The position numbers were made by a program, and so were the translations under genes. DNA of 64,000 nucleotides from an uncultured Granulosicoccaceae bacterium (GTDB lineage Bacteria > Pseudomonadota > Gammaproteobacteria > Granulosicoccales > Granulosicoccaceae), in the NCBI GenBank assembly GCA_938041955.1, contig CALISD010000082.1, positions 1 to 64,000 of the forward strand, in the 5' to 3' direction. The notes below the pieces were generated by a model. The model had not been told where the DNA came from and made no database searches. It saw only the letters and a program-made list of their open reading frames with translations. Below are positions 53,832 through 63,508 of the stretch, piece by piece (position 1 is the stretch's first letter; each line of letters begins with the position of its first letter).

Positions 53832-55436
53832 TTGAAAAGAAACGTCATTATCAGTCATGCGGAACAACTAACCGCCGGTAGAATCAGTCGCCGGAAATTT
53901 ATTATGACCGCAATCGCTGCGGGCGCCACACTGCCAATGGCACTGACAATGGCAGGCAACGCCATTGCTGCAACGCCTGTAAAAGGCGGCCGACTAAGAC
54001 AAGGCCTTGGCTACGGCTCAACCACAGACACTCTGGACCCCGGTACTTCCGAAAACGGCTTCACTCAGGCACTACACTATTCGTATGGTAACCAGCTTAC
54101 CGAAGTAGACAGCAACGGCGCATTAATTCCGGAACTGGCAGAAAGCTATGAGCCCAGTGATGGCGCAAAAGTATGGCGATTCAAGCTACGCAACGGCGTT
54201 GAATTCCACAACGGTAAATCACTCACCGCTGATGACATCATTGCTACTTACAACCACCATCGTGGTGAAGAGTCAAAGTCTGCTGCTAAGGGCTTGCTGA
54301 CAGCCATCACCTCAATCACAAAAGACGGCGACGATACCGTGGTCTTCGAACTCGAAGCTGGCAACGCTGACTTCCCGTATATAGTCAGCGATTACCACCT
54401 GATTATTCAACCATCAAAAGATGGTGCGATAGACGCCTTATCCGGCATCGGTACCGGCGGCTATGTACTAGATACCTTTGAGCCCGGCGTTCGCGCCCTT
54501 TCAAAGCGTAACCCTAACTATTTTAAAGAAAGCCGTGCACACTTTGACGAAATAGAACTTCTTTCTATTCTTGATGTAACCGCCCGCCAAAATGCCATCA
54601 TGAATGGTGATGCAGATGTGATCGACAACGTTGATCCAAAAACTGTTGCTTTGTTGGCTCGCGCGCCAAACCTCGATATTCTGGAAACCACAGGAACACA
54701 GCACTACACGTTCCCCATGCGTCTTGATATCGAGCCTTTTGGAAACCTCGATCTACGCCTGGCACTTAAGTACGCCATCAAGCGGCAGGAACTGGTGGAC
54801 AAGATTCTGCTTGGCCACGGCCTGGTAGGTAATGACATTCCGGTTTCACCGGCAATGCCATTTCTCAACACTGATATCGCACAGCGAGAGTTTGATCCAG
54901 AGAAAGCAGCAGAGCATTACAAAAAGTCAGGTCACACTGGCACTATCAAGCTTTCTGCGTCTGATGCCGCCTTCGCAGGCGCTGTTGATGCAGCCCAGCT
55001 TATCGCCGCTTCTGCCAAAGAAGCCGGCATCGCGATCGAAGTCGTACGCGAACCTAAAGATGGCTACTGGTCCAATGTCTGGAACAAGAAAGGCTGGTGC
55101 GCATGTTACTGGGGTGGTCGTCCTACCCAAGACTGGATGTACTCAGCAGCGTATACCGCCGACACTGAGTGGAACGACACCGCATGGAAAGAGACAGCAG
55201 CAGCCAAGTCGTTTAACGAAGTGGTTGTCGCGGCTCGCTCAGAAACAGATGATACCAAGCGTAAAGCACAATACTTTGAAGCACAGCAACTCCTTCATGA
55301 TGATGGTGGAGCAATCGTTGGAATGTGGGCTAATTACATTCACGCACACTCGAAGAAGATTGCACATGGCGACGACGTGGCAGCCAACTGGATAAACGAC
55401 GGCAACAAAATTGCCGAACGTTGGTGGTTTGCATAA
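53832..55436 (+). CDS. Peptide/nickel-type ABC transporter binding protein with Tat-type signal
   Basis: A 534-residue family-5 binding protein. I place the start at the TTG at 53832 directly after GAGGAGAGG; the ATG further upstream in the track adds 21 unrelated residues. The N-terminus carries ISRRKFIMTAIAAGATLPMA, a twin-arginine signal, so export is probably in folded form. The mature part begins GGRLRQGLGYGSTTDTLDPGTSENGF and has FKLRNGVEFHNGKSLTADDIIATYNHH, typical of SBP_bac_5. It binds a peptide or similar ligand in the periplasm for the divergent DppBC and fused ATPase. A strong terminator follows. Confidence 0.9.
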   Translation: MKRNVIISHAEQLTAGRISRRKFIMTAIAAGATLPMALTMAGNAIAATPVKGGRLRQGLGYGSTTDTLDPGTSENGFTQALHYSYGNQLTEVDSNGALIPELAESYEPSDGAKVWRFKLRNGVEFHNGKSLTADDIIATYNHHRGEESKSAAKGLLTAITSITKDGDDTVVFELEAGNADFPYIVSDYHLIIQPSKDGAIDALSGIGTGGYVLDTFEPGVRALSKRNPNYFKESRAHFDEIELLSILDVTARQNAIMNGDADVIDNVDPKTVALLARAPNLDILETTGTQHYTFPMRLDIEPFGNLDLRLALKYAIKRQELVDKILLGHGLVGNDIPVSPAMPFLNTDIAQREFDPEKAAEHYKKSGHTGTIKLSASDAAFAGAVDAAQLIAASAKEAGIAIEVVREPKDGYWSNVWNKKGWCACYWGGRPTQDWMYSAAYTADTEWNDTAWKETAAAKSFNEVVVAARSETDDTKRKAQYFEAQQLLHDDGGAIVGMWANYIHAHSKKIAHGDDVAANWINDGNKIAERWWFA

Positions 55437-55454
55437 CTAAAAGTCGTAGACAAT

Positions 55455-55490
55455 AAAAGCCGGTTGTTCGTAAGAACAATCGGCTTTTTT
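55455..55490 (+). terminator. Intrinsic terminator after peptide-binding protein gene
   Basis: AAAAGCCG-TTGTTC pairs with GAACAA-CGGCTTTT around GTAA, followed by more T residues. Confidence 0.92.
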
Positions 55491-55807
55491 ATTGCCTGCA
55501 GCTAATTATCTGTACACATAAAGATCACGCAGGCTCTGAAGATGAAAGGCCAGACAATTCTTTGTGCATTTCAATATAACAACGCCAATACGCAATCACA
55601 TGTTTTTTTTCGGCCCGGTGATAGGCTTCGATTTTAGCGCTGCCAACATATTTTCAGACATCTAAGTCGTGAGAAGCCGATGTGTATGCGGCGTTTCTGT
55701 TTCTGCTTGAACTACATTTAGGTTCAAAGCGGTCGTCCCGCTTCACATCATAAACAGGCCCACAAAGCCAAAAGCTTAGTTAACTCCAAATTTCAGAAAG
55801 GCAAGAC
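55491..55807. other. 317-bp intergenic region before the epimerase gene
   Basis: I see no ORF or repeat here. It should contain the promoter of the SDR epimerase; GAAAGGCAAG just before 55808 is its ribosome-binding site. Confidence 0.35.
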
Positions 55808-56797
55808 ATGAAAGTATTGGTCACTGGAAGCGCTGGACACTTAGGTGAAGCGTTAATGCGCTCTTTTCTCGCCACTGGAGATCAACCTGTCGGTGTTGAT
55901 GTTAAAGATTCCGAATTTACAGACTTTGTGGGCAGTATCACCGATCGGGCAGTAGTGAAGTCGTGCATTAAAGGCTGTGAAGCAGTTTTACACACGGCAA
56001 CGCTACACAAGCCGCATGTTGGCACTCATAGCAGGCAGGATTTCGTCGATACGAACATCTCGGGCACACTGAATCTACTCGAAGAAAGCCTCAAAAACGG
56101 TTGCCAGTCTTTTGTATTTACCAGCACCACCAGCACTTTCGGAGATGCCATGCGCCCCAAACCAGGTGATCCAGCCGTTTGGGTCACGGAAGACTTGCGC
56201 GCCAAGCCGAAAAACATTTACGGTGTCACCAAGACAACAGCGGAAGATATGTGTGAACTCTTCCACCGAAGCGCTGGCTTGCCTTGTCTTGTTCTCAAGA
56301 CCTCCAGATTCTTCCCTGAGCCAGATGATACAAAAGACAAGCGAGACGCCTATGAGGACAGCAACTTAAAGGTCAACGAGTTGCTGTTTCGTCGCGTTGA
56401 TATCGCCGACGTAGTCGATGCCCACCGGCGCGCTATTGTTAAAGCAGATGATATCGGCTTCGACCGTTTTATTATATCCAGCACCACACCATTTAAGAGA
56501 ACAGATGTCGAAGATCTCGCCACCGACGCGCCAACCGTGCTGCAACGCTACGTGCCGGAATACGTCGAACTCTATGCCCGTAAAGGATGGAAAATGTTCC
56601 CGGCCATTAGCCGTGTTTACGACAACAGTCGAGCAGCAGATCGGTTGGGGTGGGAACCTCACTACACCTTTTCCAGATCGATAGACAAGCTGATTCAAGG
56701 TGTTGATTACCGAAGTGAACTGACACACCAAATCGGAATTAAAAACTATCACAACCAGACATTTAACGATGGACCCTATCCGGTTTCGAGTTTCTAG
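55808..56797 (+). CDS. NAD-dependent epimerase/dehydratase (extended SDR)
   Basis: A 329-residue extended short-chain dehydrogenase. The Rossmann start is MKVLVTGSAGHLGEALMRSFL, the catalytic Ser/Thr lies in FVFTSTTSTFGDA, and the YGVTK motif is the catalytic Tyr-x-x-x-Lys. LGWEPHYTFSRSIDKLIQG near the end is typical for sugar-nucleotide or glycan-type epimerases. The substrate is unknown. It stands alone on the plus strand; the downstream neighbour is the minus-strand liv-type operon. Confidence 0.88.
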   Translation: MKVLVTGSAGHLGEALMRSFLATGDQPVGVDVKDSEFTDFVGSITDRAVVKSCIKGCEAVLHTATLHKPHVGTHSRQDFVDTNISGTLNLLEESLKNGCQSFVFTSTTSTFGDAMRPKPGDPAVWVTEDLRAKPKNIYGVTKTTAEDMCELFHRSAGLPCLVLKTSRFFPEPDDTKDKRDAYEDSNLKVNELLFRRVDIADVVDAHRRAIVKADDIGFDRFIISSTTPFKRTDVEDLATDAPTVLQRYVPEYVELYARKGWKMFPAISRVYDNSRAADRLGWEPHYTFSRSIDKLIQGVDYRSELTHQIGIKNYHNQTFNDGPYPVSSF

Positions 56798-57012
56798 TAT
56801 TAAAGCAATCGTTCGAAAACAGACACTCGCTGCGTGGAGCTTTCCAACCTTCTCTGACACTGCCTGTAACGACCCTGAGAAAGAACTTGGAAACAAGGCC
56901 GACACTCTATCCCTTTGGATGACTGCCCTATAATGTATTGGAGTTAGATGTGATTTTCTTCGGGCTGGCTGTTCTGTCGTCCATCCTGATCTTTACTGAA
57001 CTACATGCGCAA

Positions 57013-57708
57013 CTACACACCCAGGTACTTTTGAACCAATCCTTTATTGTTATGCAGCTTCGATGCATAAACAGTTTCTGCATCGACCCCGTGCTCTATG
57101 AAGGACACTCGATCTGCTATTGAAAGCACTGCATCAACATGTTGCTCGACCAATATAACTGCCACATTCTGCTGTTTCATTTCAACAATCACATCACGAA
57201 TCAACGACGTCATTGATGGTTGCAAGCCTTCAGTAGGCTCATCCAGCAGAATCACTTGAGGCCTGGTACAAATAGCTCTGGCCATGGCGAGCATTTGCTG
57301 TTCACCCCCTGAAAGAGTTTCCGCGCGTTGTTTTAGTCGCTCCCTCAAACGTGGAAATAAAGACAATGCATATTCTCGCGTCTCTTTGCCTGCGCCACTG
57401 GCCATAAGACCGATTTCCATATTCTGCTGCACACTAAGCTCTGAGAACAATCGCCTGCCTTGAGGCACGTAAGCCACACCTTTTCCCGGTATGTGGTGTG
57501 GCGCCAGATTGTTTAAGGATTCTCCATCCAGTTCTATGCTGCCTGTACGCAGCGGCAACAAACCCATTATTGATTTAAGTGTTGTGGTCTTTCCTGCACC
57601 ATTTCGCCCGAGCAGGCACAGTATCTCACCGCGCTCGACCGACAGTGACAATTGGTACAACACCTGAACCTGATCGTAAGCTACATCGATATTGTTGACC
57701 GTTAACAT
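57013..57708 (-). CDS. livF: Branched-chain amino acid/amide-type ABC transporter ATPase LivF
   Basis: A 231-residue ATPase. Walker A is GRNGAGKTT, the signature LSGGEQQMLAMARAI, Walker B VILLDEPTEGLQP and the switch His VEQHVDAVL. The MLTVNNIDVAYDQVQVLYQLSLSVERGE start and LFSELSVQQNMEIGL segment mark the LivF branch. Its ATG shares the A of the livG TGA stop, so translation is coupled. Operon position is last, as is common for livF. With LivG it powers the LivHM channel. Confidence 0.92.
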   Translation of the reverse strand: MLTVNNIDVAYDQVQVLYQLSLSVERGEILCLLGRNGAGKTTTLKSIMGLLPLRTGSIELDGESLNNLAPHHIPGKGVAYVPQGRRLFSELSVQQNMEIGLMASGAGKETREYALSLFPRLRERLKQRAETLSGGEQQMLAMARAICTRPQVILLDEPTEGLQPSMTSLIRDVIVEMKQQNVAVILVEQHVDAVLSIADRVSFIEHGVDAETVYASKLHNNKGLVQKYLGV

Positions 57709-58421
57709 CAGTGCGATCCCAGGTAGGCTGTTTGTACCGACTGGTTGGCACGGATCTCATCGGGGGTGCCTTCTGCCAGAACCTCTCCGAAGTTCAACAC
57801 GGTGATGTAGTGAGCGGCTTTCATCACCACATCCATATTGTGTTCAATTAACAGAATGGTTGTACTTTCAGAAAGCACTCCAACCAGCTCAATGAACCCT
57901 TTAACTTCCGTGGCTGATAAACCCTGGGTGGGCTCATCAAGGATAAACAGCTTGGGTGACTGAGCCAGCCCCATACCAATTTCAAGCAAGCGCTGGTGCC
58001 CGTAGCTTAAGTCCCCTGCAATTTGATCATAGCGATCTGCCAGATAGACCTTCTCAAGAACAGAGGCTACTTTTTCATTCACTACTGACGGCTTTCCTTT
58101 GATGACGCGTCGTGCCGCCAGCGCGACGTTTTCATGAACAGACAATTTAGAAAAAACAGAAGTGATCTGAAACGTATACGCCATGCCCATGGTCATGCGC
58201 TTATGTGCGGGCAGTTGAGTGATATCTTTATCCCTGAAGATCACCGAACCGCTACTGCTTTTGATACGACCGCTGAGCATACCGACAAAAGTAGTTTTAC
58301 CTGCCCCGTTTGGCCCGATAAGCGCTCTTACCTGCCCTTCCGGTAGATTAAAATCTACATTGCTTACCGCCTGCAGGCCAGAGTAGTTTTTGGACAAGCC
58401 TCGAGTAGAAATTAAGCTCAT
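57708..58421 (-). CDS. livG: Branched-chain amino acid/amide-type ABC transporter ATPase LivG
   Basis: A 237-residue ATPase. Walker A is GPNGAGKTTFVGMLSG, signature LSYGHQRLLEIGMGLA, Walker B LFILDEPTQGLS, switch His IEHNMDVVM. The long insertion before the signature (MGMAYTFQITSVFSKLSVHENVALAARR) is typical of LivG. I start at the ATG at 58421, which overlaps the livM stop as ATGA; the track begins three codons upstream at a GTG. It shares its transcript with livM upstream and livF downstream. Confidence 0.92.
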   Translation of the reverse strand: MSLISTRGLSKNYSGLQAVSNVDFNLPEGQVRALIGPNGAGKTTFVGMLSGRIKSSSGSVIFRDKDITQLPAHKRMTMGMAYTFQITSVFSKLSVHENVALAARRVIKGKPSVVNEKVASVLEKVYLADRYDQIAGDLSYGHQRLLEIGMGLAQSPKLFILDEPTQGLSATEVKGFIELVGVLSESTTILLIEHNMDVVMKAAHYITVLNFGEVLAEGTPDEIRANQSVQTAYLGSH

Positions 58422-59431
58422 GGCAGCCACTTATATTTGCTACGCAACAAGCCGGCAAAGCCCTGTGGTGCAAACATGGTTAACAAGATCAGCACAATAC
58501 CTGCAATCAACATATAGGCGGATGCGAATTCACTGGACAGGTAGGCGGAAGCGAAATCACTTGAAAGATCTATCAAATAGAACATAAACACCGTGCCAAT
58601 CAACGGCCCGATAGTGGTGCCTGCGCCGCCCAACAACACATACAACAATGGCAATATAGAATATTGAACTGCCGCAAAAGACGCCCCTGCATACCCGAAT
58701 AACAAAGCATAGGCGACGCCCGCAGCACCTGATAAAGTACCAGAGATAATCACCGCGATTAACTTGTGTCGCTGAATGTCATAACCGAGCATGCGGGCGC
58801 GTTCTTCGTTCTCCCGTATAGCGACAAGCGTTTTACCGAAACGTGAATGCACCAGCCATGCGATAAGAAAAAGACAAATGGCAAACAGAATGAGAGCACA
58901 GAAATAGCGGTTGGTGGCCTGCGACAGATCGAATCCAAACAGCACCCTGTCTGAACGATGTATATTAAAACCCTCGTCACCGCGGGTATATTCGCCAAAC
59001 AGCAACACCGTTAAATATCCGGCCTGGGCAAACATTAATGTCACGATCATAAATGCCACGCCGGTGGTTCGTAGCGCCAAAACCCCAACCACCACAGAGA
59101 CAGCCACCGCTGACAACAAGCCTATGAAGATTGCCGCTCCAGGCAATACATCAAGAAACTGAATCGCTAAGCCGAAACCGTACATGCCACTGGCAAAAAA
59201 CAGGGCATGACCAAGACTCAATAACCCCGTGTAACCGAACAACACGTTGTAGCCCATCGCGAAGACAGCCAGCACCAGAATGCGTGCTAAATTGCCGCTG
59301 TGATATACCGGCAATGCAAAATAGAGCAGGAAAAGCAAAACCACAATTAAGACATGCAGCAAAATACTGCGAATGCCCTGACTTAGCAATGGCTTATGAA
59401 GACCGGCCGAACTATCTGCTAACGAACTCAT
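58418..59431 (-). CDS. livM: Branched-chain amino acid/amide-type ABC transporter permease LivM
   Basis: A 337-residue permease with about nine hydrophobic segments. The marker VFAMGYNVLFGYTGLLSLGHALFFASGMYGFGLAIQ near residue 60 is diagnostic of LivM; a later GYDIQRHKLIAVIISGTLSGAAGVAYALLFGYAGASF block provides the ATPase contact region. It forms the membrane channel with LivH. The ATG overlaps the livH stop by four bases. Confidence 0.92.
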   Translation of the reverse strand: MSSLADSSAGLHKPLLSQGIRSILLHVLIVVLLFLLYFALPVYHSGNLARILVLAVFAMGYNVLFGYTGLLSLGHALFFASGMYGFGLAIQFLDVLPGAAIFIGLLSAVAVSVVVGVLALRTTGVAFMIVTLMFAQAGYLTVLLFGEYTRGDEGFNIHRSDRVLFGFDLSQATNRYFCALILFAICLFLIAWLVHSRFGKTLVAIRENEERARMLGYDIQRHKLIAVIISGTLSGAAGVAYALLFGYAGASFAAVQYSILPLLYVLLGGAGTTIGPLIGTVFMFYLIDLSSDFASAYLSSEFASAYMLIAGIVLILLTMFAPQGFAGLLRSKYKWLP

Positions 59432-60354
59432 TCTCGGCTTTTCCCGAACAAGCCATTTGGCTTAAATACCAGGACAAACGCCACAAGTAAGGTGGCAAGT
59501 ATTTTCGCAAGCGTGGGCGTAAAGAATACAGAGATTATCCCGTCACTCATACCAATAAGCACTGCAGCGACAACGGTACCCAGCACGCTGCCGAGTCCGC
59601 CAATGATCACAACAATAAAAGACAACAACAGCGGGTCACTGCCCATTAGATAATACGCCTGCTGAATGGGGACTACCAATACCGCGCCGAGGGCCGCCAG
59701 TGCCGCACCTAAGCCAAAGACCAGCGCGTAGACTTTGTTAACAGGAATACCGTGAGCTTGTGCCATTTCCTGATCAAGCTGTGTTGCCCGCATGATCAGT
59801 CCAATACGCGTGCGGGTCATAACGAACCAAAGCGCGAGCAAAATAACGATCGCAGCCACTATCACAAACAATTTGTAGGTGGTGGTACTGAGACCCCAGG
59901 GCCAGATCATTTGAAAGCCTGACTCTCCATACTCAAACCACGGCAGCGCTATTCTCTCATTAAAAGGCGCTTGCACTGGTCGCGCTTCGGGGCCGAACGT
60001 CATTAACGTGGTCTGTTGAATGACATATAACAAACCGATGGTCGCTACAATTGTACGTTCAGGGTCATAATTTACTTTATTAAGAATAAAGCGGTCACAC
60101 AATACTGCCAATGCACCTACCAACAGTGGCGCGGCCACAATGGCGACCCAGAAGCCCAGTGCCGGATGACCTGCAATCATTGAGGTTATCCACCATGCCA
60201 GCACAGCGCCCAACATATAAAATTCACCGTGAGCAACATTCACCACTCGCATAATGCCAAACACAATGCTCAACCCAACCGCGGTGAGCGCAAGCACAGC
60301 TGCCGTTATTGCACCTTCAAGTGATGCAACAAACAGATAGGGACCAAAATCCAT
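59428..60354 (-). CDS. livH: Branched-chain amino acid/amide-type ABC transporter permease LivH
   Basis: A 308-residue permease. AVLALTAVGLSIVFGIMRVVNVAHGEFYMLGAVLAWW is the LivH/UrtB hallmark, and AQAHGIPVNKVYALVFGLGAALAALGAVLVVP marks the ATPase contact segment. It pairs with LivM. The start at 60354 is followed by a strong first membrane helix. It lies 79 bp downstream of the binding-protein gene, separated by a stable hairpin, so its mRNA level may differ from that of the binding protein. Confidence 0.92.
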   Translation of the reverse strand: MDFGPYLFVASLEGAITAAVLALTAVGLSIVFGIMRVVNVAHGEFYMLGAVLAWWITSMIAGHPALGFWVAIVAAPLLVGALAVLCDRFILNKVNYDPERTIVATIGLLYVIQQTTLMTFGPEARPVQAPFNERIALPWFEYGESGFQMIWPWGLSTTTYKLFVIVAAIVILLALWFVMTRTRIGLIMRATQLDQEMAQAHGIPVNKVYALVFGLGAALAALGAVLVVPIQQAYYLMGSDPLLLSFIVVIIGGLGSVLGTVVAAVLIGMSDGIISVFFTPTLAKILATLLVAFVLVFKPNGLFGKSRE

Positions 60355-60385
60355 TGCTAGCTAATTTTAAAGTTGTGGATGGATA

Positions 60386-60404
60386 CCCGGTCAATGCGAC
60401 CGGG
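60386..60404 (-). terminator. Hairpin between the binding-protein gene and livH
   Basis: CCCGGTC and GACCGGG form a 7-bp perfect stem around AATGC. Without a T-run it is more likely an mRNA stabiliser or attenuator for the upstream binding-protein message than a full terminator. Confidence 0.55.
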
Positions 60405-60433
60405 GTGATATGGATCTTAGAAGAACTACAAAG

Positions 60434-61735
60434 CTAGAAGGACATTTTGGTGTAGTCAACTTCATCTTCGTACAACGTATCTTCTATTGATGTGGTGTGC
60501 GCCAGCATCAGCTTCCCTTCAGTGACTTTGGATATGTATTGGTGACCAAAGGTCTGATGTGTTTTGCCGTTGAATACTTTTGCGCCTTGCGGATGCTCAA
60601 ACGAGTGCGGCATATCCGTCATCGCTTCGACCGCCTCAATCAGTTTCTGTCGATCTTTCGGGCCCTGGTAGTTCGCTGCCTCCATCCCCGCTTTAACCAC
60701 ATAAAGAGTTTCCCAACAACCAAACATGTGTGCATAGGTTGAGACATCTTTTGCATCGGAGACCGATGCACCATTTTCATCAACCCCTACCGCTTCGCGA
60801 TAGACCTTATCAAACTCAGATTGTTCCGCCTGAGCATAGCGAGGGTTACCCTCCCAGAAGTAGGTTCCCTCGAGGAACTCAAGACCCGGACTGGCAAGGT
60901 CAACCGCTTCCAGACTATCAATAAAACCGAAAATCTCTGGTCGGCTCGGACCAAAAAATTCACCCAGCTCTTTAACAAACGTCAGTACCGCCGGGCCAAC
61001 CATTACGTGATAAATCACTTCGGTATCACGTGGAATCTTGGGGAAGTACTTAGAGAAGGACGTTTCCGTAGGTGGTATGGCAATCTTTTCAAGAATCTGA
61101 CCACCCTGCGCTTCAAAAGCTGCACTGAAGTAGTCACGGTGATCATGGCCGAAAGCAAAATCAGGGAATATCATGGTCACTTTCTTGCCGAGGTTTTCAG
61201 CGATAAAAGGAGCCATGGCTTCTACCTGGCTTTTCACATCAGTAATACCCGGTTGCAGCGTGTAACGGTTTAATTTACCACTGGCCACGTGATGGCCTTC
61301 AGACACAACAAAATAGGGAATGGCCAACTCACCGGCACGTGGTGCCGAGCCATACACGACATGACTGAACAACGTTCCAAAGGCGATATCACAGTTGTGT
61401 TTGTTAGCGAATTTTTCAACGACTTCAGCACCGCGCTTGGGATCTGTGCCATCGTCTTCCGCAATAATTTCTATAGGACGGCCATTGATACCACCCTCCG
61501 AGTTAATTCTCTTTACCACTGCTTCCGTAGTGCGGTCGTACCAGCGCCCATAGGCGGCGCCGATCCCGGTTCTGTGCACCTGAAAACCGATTTTTATTGG
61601 CTCGTCAGAGGCGTTTGCACAACCTATCATGCCGGGCATAGTACCGGCCAAGGCCAGCGCACCTGCCCCTGCACCTAACGTCTTGAGAGCGGTTCTTCGG
61701 CTGATGTTAGAGGATGTGATTATTTTGTCAGTCAT
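60434..61735 (-). CDS. Branched-chain amino acid/amide-type ABC transporter binding protein with Tat-type signal
   Basis: The start at 61735 gives a 433-residue protein with SSNISRRTALKTLGAGAGALALAG, a twin-arginine signal, followed by MIGCANASD, which may be a lipobox. The ORF track adds 37 unrelated residues. The mature part is a family-6 receptor (IKIGFQVHRTGIGAAYGRWYDRTTEAVVKRINSEGGINGRPIEIIAEDD), with VSEGHHVASGKLNRYTLQPG and MFGCWETLYVVKAGMEAANY downstream. Ligands of this group are amino acids, urea or short amides; it cannot be narrowed by sequence. It is first in the livHMGF operon. Confidence 0.88.
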   Translation of the reverse strand: MTDKIITSSNISRRTALKTLGAGAGALALAGTMPGMIGCANASDEPIKIGFQVHRTGIGAAYGRWYDRTTEAVVKRINSEGGINGRPIEIIAEDDGTDPKRGAEVVEKFANKHNCDIAFGTLFSHVVYGSAPRAGELAIPYFVVSEGHHVASGKLNRYTLQPGITDVKSQVEAMAPFIAENLGKKVTMIFPDFAFGHDHRDYFSAAFEAQGGQILEKIAIPPTETSFSKYFPKIPRDTEVIYHVMVGPAVLTFVKELGEFFGPSRPEIFGFIDSLEAVDLASPGLEFLEGTYFWEGNPRYAQAEQSEFDKVYREAVGVDENGASVSDAKDVSTYAHMFGCWETLYVVKAGMEAANYQGPKDRQKLIEAVEAMTDMPHSFEHPQGAKVFNGKTHQTFGHQYISKVTEGKLMLAHTTSIEDTLYEDEVDYTKMSF

Positions 61736-61815
61736 TAGGGTCTGATTCCTACCTGCGGTTGATGCGCTGAGCCAAGCAAAATCAAGCAAGCTTGCGCGCA
61801 GAAAACTATCTTCTA

Positions 61816-63360
61816 TTACGCCCCTTTGGGCGCGGCCAACAGCCATAATCCTATGAAGGTGTAAACCACCATAAACACTGCCAGCGGCACCTGACTGACG
61901 ATAGCACGCCTCGCACTACCAAACAATTCCACCGCAATGGCATGCGCGATAAGCACCGACAGCACGTGCCCGACGACCACGGCACCCGCCTGACTGAGCC
62001 ATATTATCTTGACCGACTGCGGGGTATTAAAAAAACCGGTGGTCACGTAGTACGAACCCAGCCCAAGCAAATCCGCTCCATTGTCAAACGGGTCAGATGC
62101 CGCCGCCACAGCATATTGAATATTGACCATGAACGACGTTAGAAAATGTGCAAAGTGATAGACAAATGCGATCGGCACAACGGCCACGGCCAGAGCACAA
62201 AACGCCTGTTTGAATGCGACAGCGGGAACGCTCGAATCAACTAGATAGCCATCACGATTCGCTAGCAGTAGTCCAGTATAAATACAAAGCGAATATGCAG
62301 TGACGAGCGCCACATTGGCAATCAACAACCCGGCCACAGTTTCAAAAACAATTGCAGAGCGTCCGGGAAAGTCGAGTGGGTTAACACCGATGGTCGCCAG
62401 CCATAAAAAAGTTTCGTTTAAACCGTCAAAGCTGCCACATGCAAGTAAAACCAATATAAAAACCGCCGCACTAACCGTTGTCGCTTTGCACCGGACCAAG
62501 TTCCATCCAGGTAGACCAAAACGCAATTCATCGCGGTATTTCGCTACCGGTGCAATCTGTGCGAAGCGATTCAGTAACACGGTGAAACACTCTGCCTGCT
62601 GCAGCCATTTAACACCGAACAACAGGACCCCCAGCATGGTAAAACACCAATACCCCGTCACTATCACAGCCAGTCGTTGCGGGGCTTCAGGTGCGCTGTC
62701 AGCCAAAGAAAAGGATATAAAAGCCAGGAAGATAATTATCGCAGGCCATTGTTGAACTGATTCGGGCAGCGAATGCTTCGACGCTAGACCAGCCCTGCTT
62801 GCAATTGATGCTACTCCCGACCACGGGTTAAGCCAAACCCACAAATTGCCAAACAGACCCTGCAACACGACAAACCCTACCCACCACACTGTCCAGATAA
62901 AAACCGGTAACGGATTCTCTAATGGATCGTATGAGGCCGTGAATCCCAGATAGATCAGAAAAAACAGAAACCCTGTCGACAATACACTGGTGACAGATCT
63001 CAGTTGACTGTCTTCGCAGACCCACAGGCGCAGACTACCAAATAGCCTCTTCGAATACTCATTGGGCAACAAAGCAACCAACGCCAGCGTCAATAGAACT
63101 ACAAGCACGCCAGAACCAATATAGAAACGGGTGGGAAGCAGCAGTACCAGACCTTGCTGGGACACATGAGCAACTGCATGCCCCGGTAACAATAGCCCCG
63201 CGACCATTGTCAGAACAAAATAGAGCGACTTAGATTTTATTTGCCGCTGCCATTCAAAATCTGCACGGTTTTGCAGCGCAAGAATTGTCAATACCCTCAC
63301 AACGCCCCACCACGCCGTTCGAGGCACTGCAATGGCATCTTGCTCTACCGGTACGATCAT
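61816..63360 (-). CDS. Large polytopic membrane protein of unknown function
   Basis: A 514-residue protein with about twelve hydrophobic segments. It has a signal-like segment near residue 50 ending in GHAVAHVSQQGLVLLLP, then repeated blocks such as FIWTVWWVGFVVLQGLFGNLWVWLNPWSG and DELRFGLPGWNLV. Conserved-looking His residues (HAVAHV, YHFAHFLTSF) lie near membrane ends and could bind metal or heme. The overall pattern recalls membrane proteins annotated as fenitrothion-hydrolase-like, but that assignment is weak. It lies 80 bp upstream of the liv binding-protein gene on the same strand and may be part of the operon. Confidence 0.65.
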   Translation of the reverse strand: MIVPVEQDAIAVPRTAWWGVVRVLTILALQNRADFEWQRQIKSKSLYFVLTMVAGLLLPGHAVAHVSQQGLVLLLPTRFYIGSGVLVVLLTLALVALLPNEYSKRLFGSLRLWVCEDSQLRSVTSVLSTGFLFFLIYLGFTASYDPLENPLPVFIWTVWWVGFVVLQGLFGNLWVWLNPWSGVASIASRAGLASKHSLPESVQQWPAIIIFLAFISFSLADSAPEAPQRLAVIVTGYWCFTMLGVLLFGVKWLQQAECFTVLLNRFAQIAPVAKYRDELRFGLPGWNLVRCKATTVSAAVFILVLLACGSFDGLNETFLWLATIGVNPLDFPGRSAIVFETVAGLLIANVALVTAYSLCIYTGLLLANRDGYLVDSSVPAVAFKQAFCALAVAVVPIAFVYHFAHFLTSFMVNIQYAVAAASDPFDNGADLLGLGSYYVTTGFFNTPQSVKIIWLSQAGAVVVGHVLSVLIAHAIAVELFGSARRAIVSQVPLAVFMVVYTFIGLWLLAAPKGA

Positions 63361-63508
63361 ATTCAGTCGGTACCACTCGCAACTAAAATCTCATCATACT
63401 TTATTGCTCCCGCGGAGTTTCCATTGTAAAACGTGTAAGCTCGCGATACGGTTCAGAATTTCTGACCCTGCTGCGGAACTTACTCCGCCACAATCTCTCG
63501 AAAGGGCC

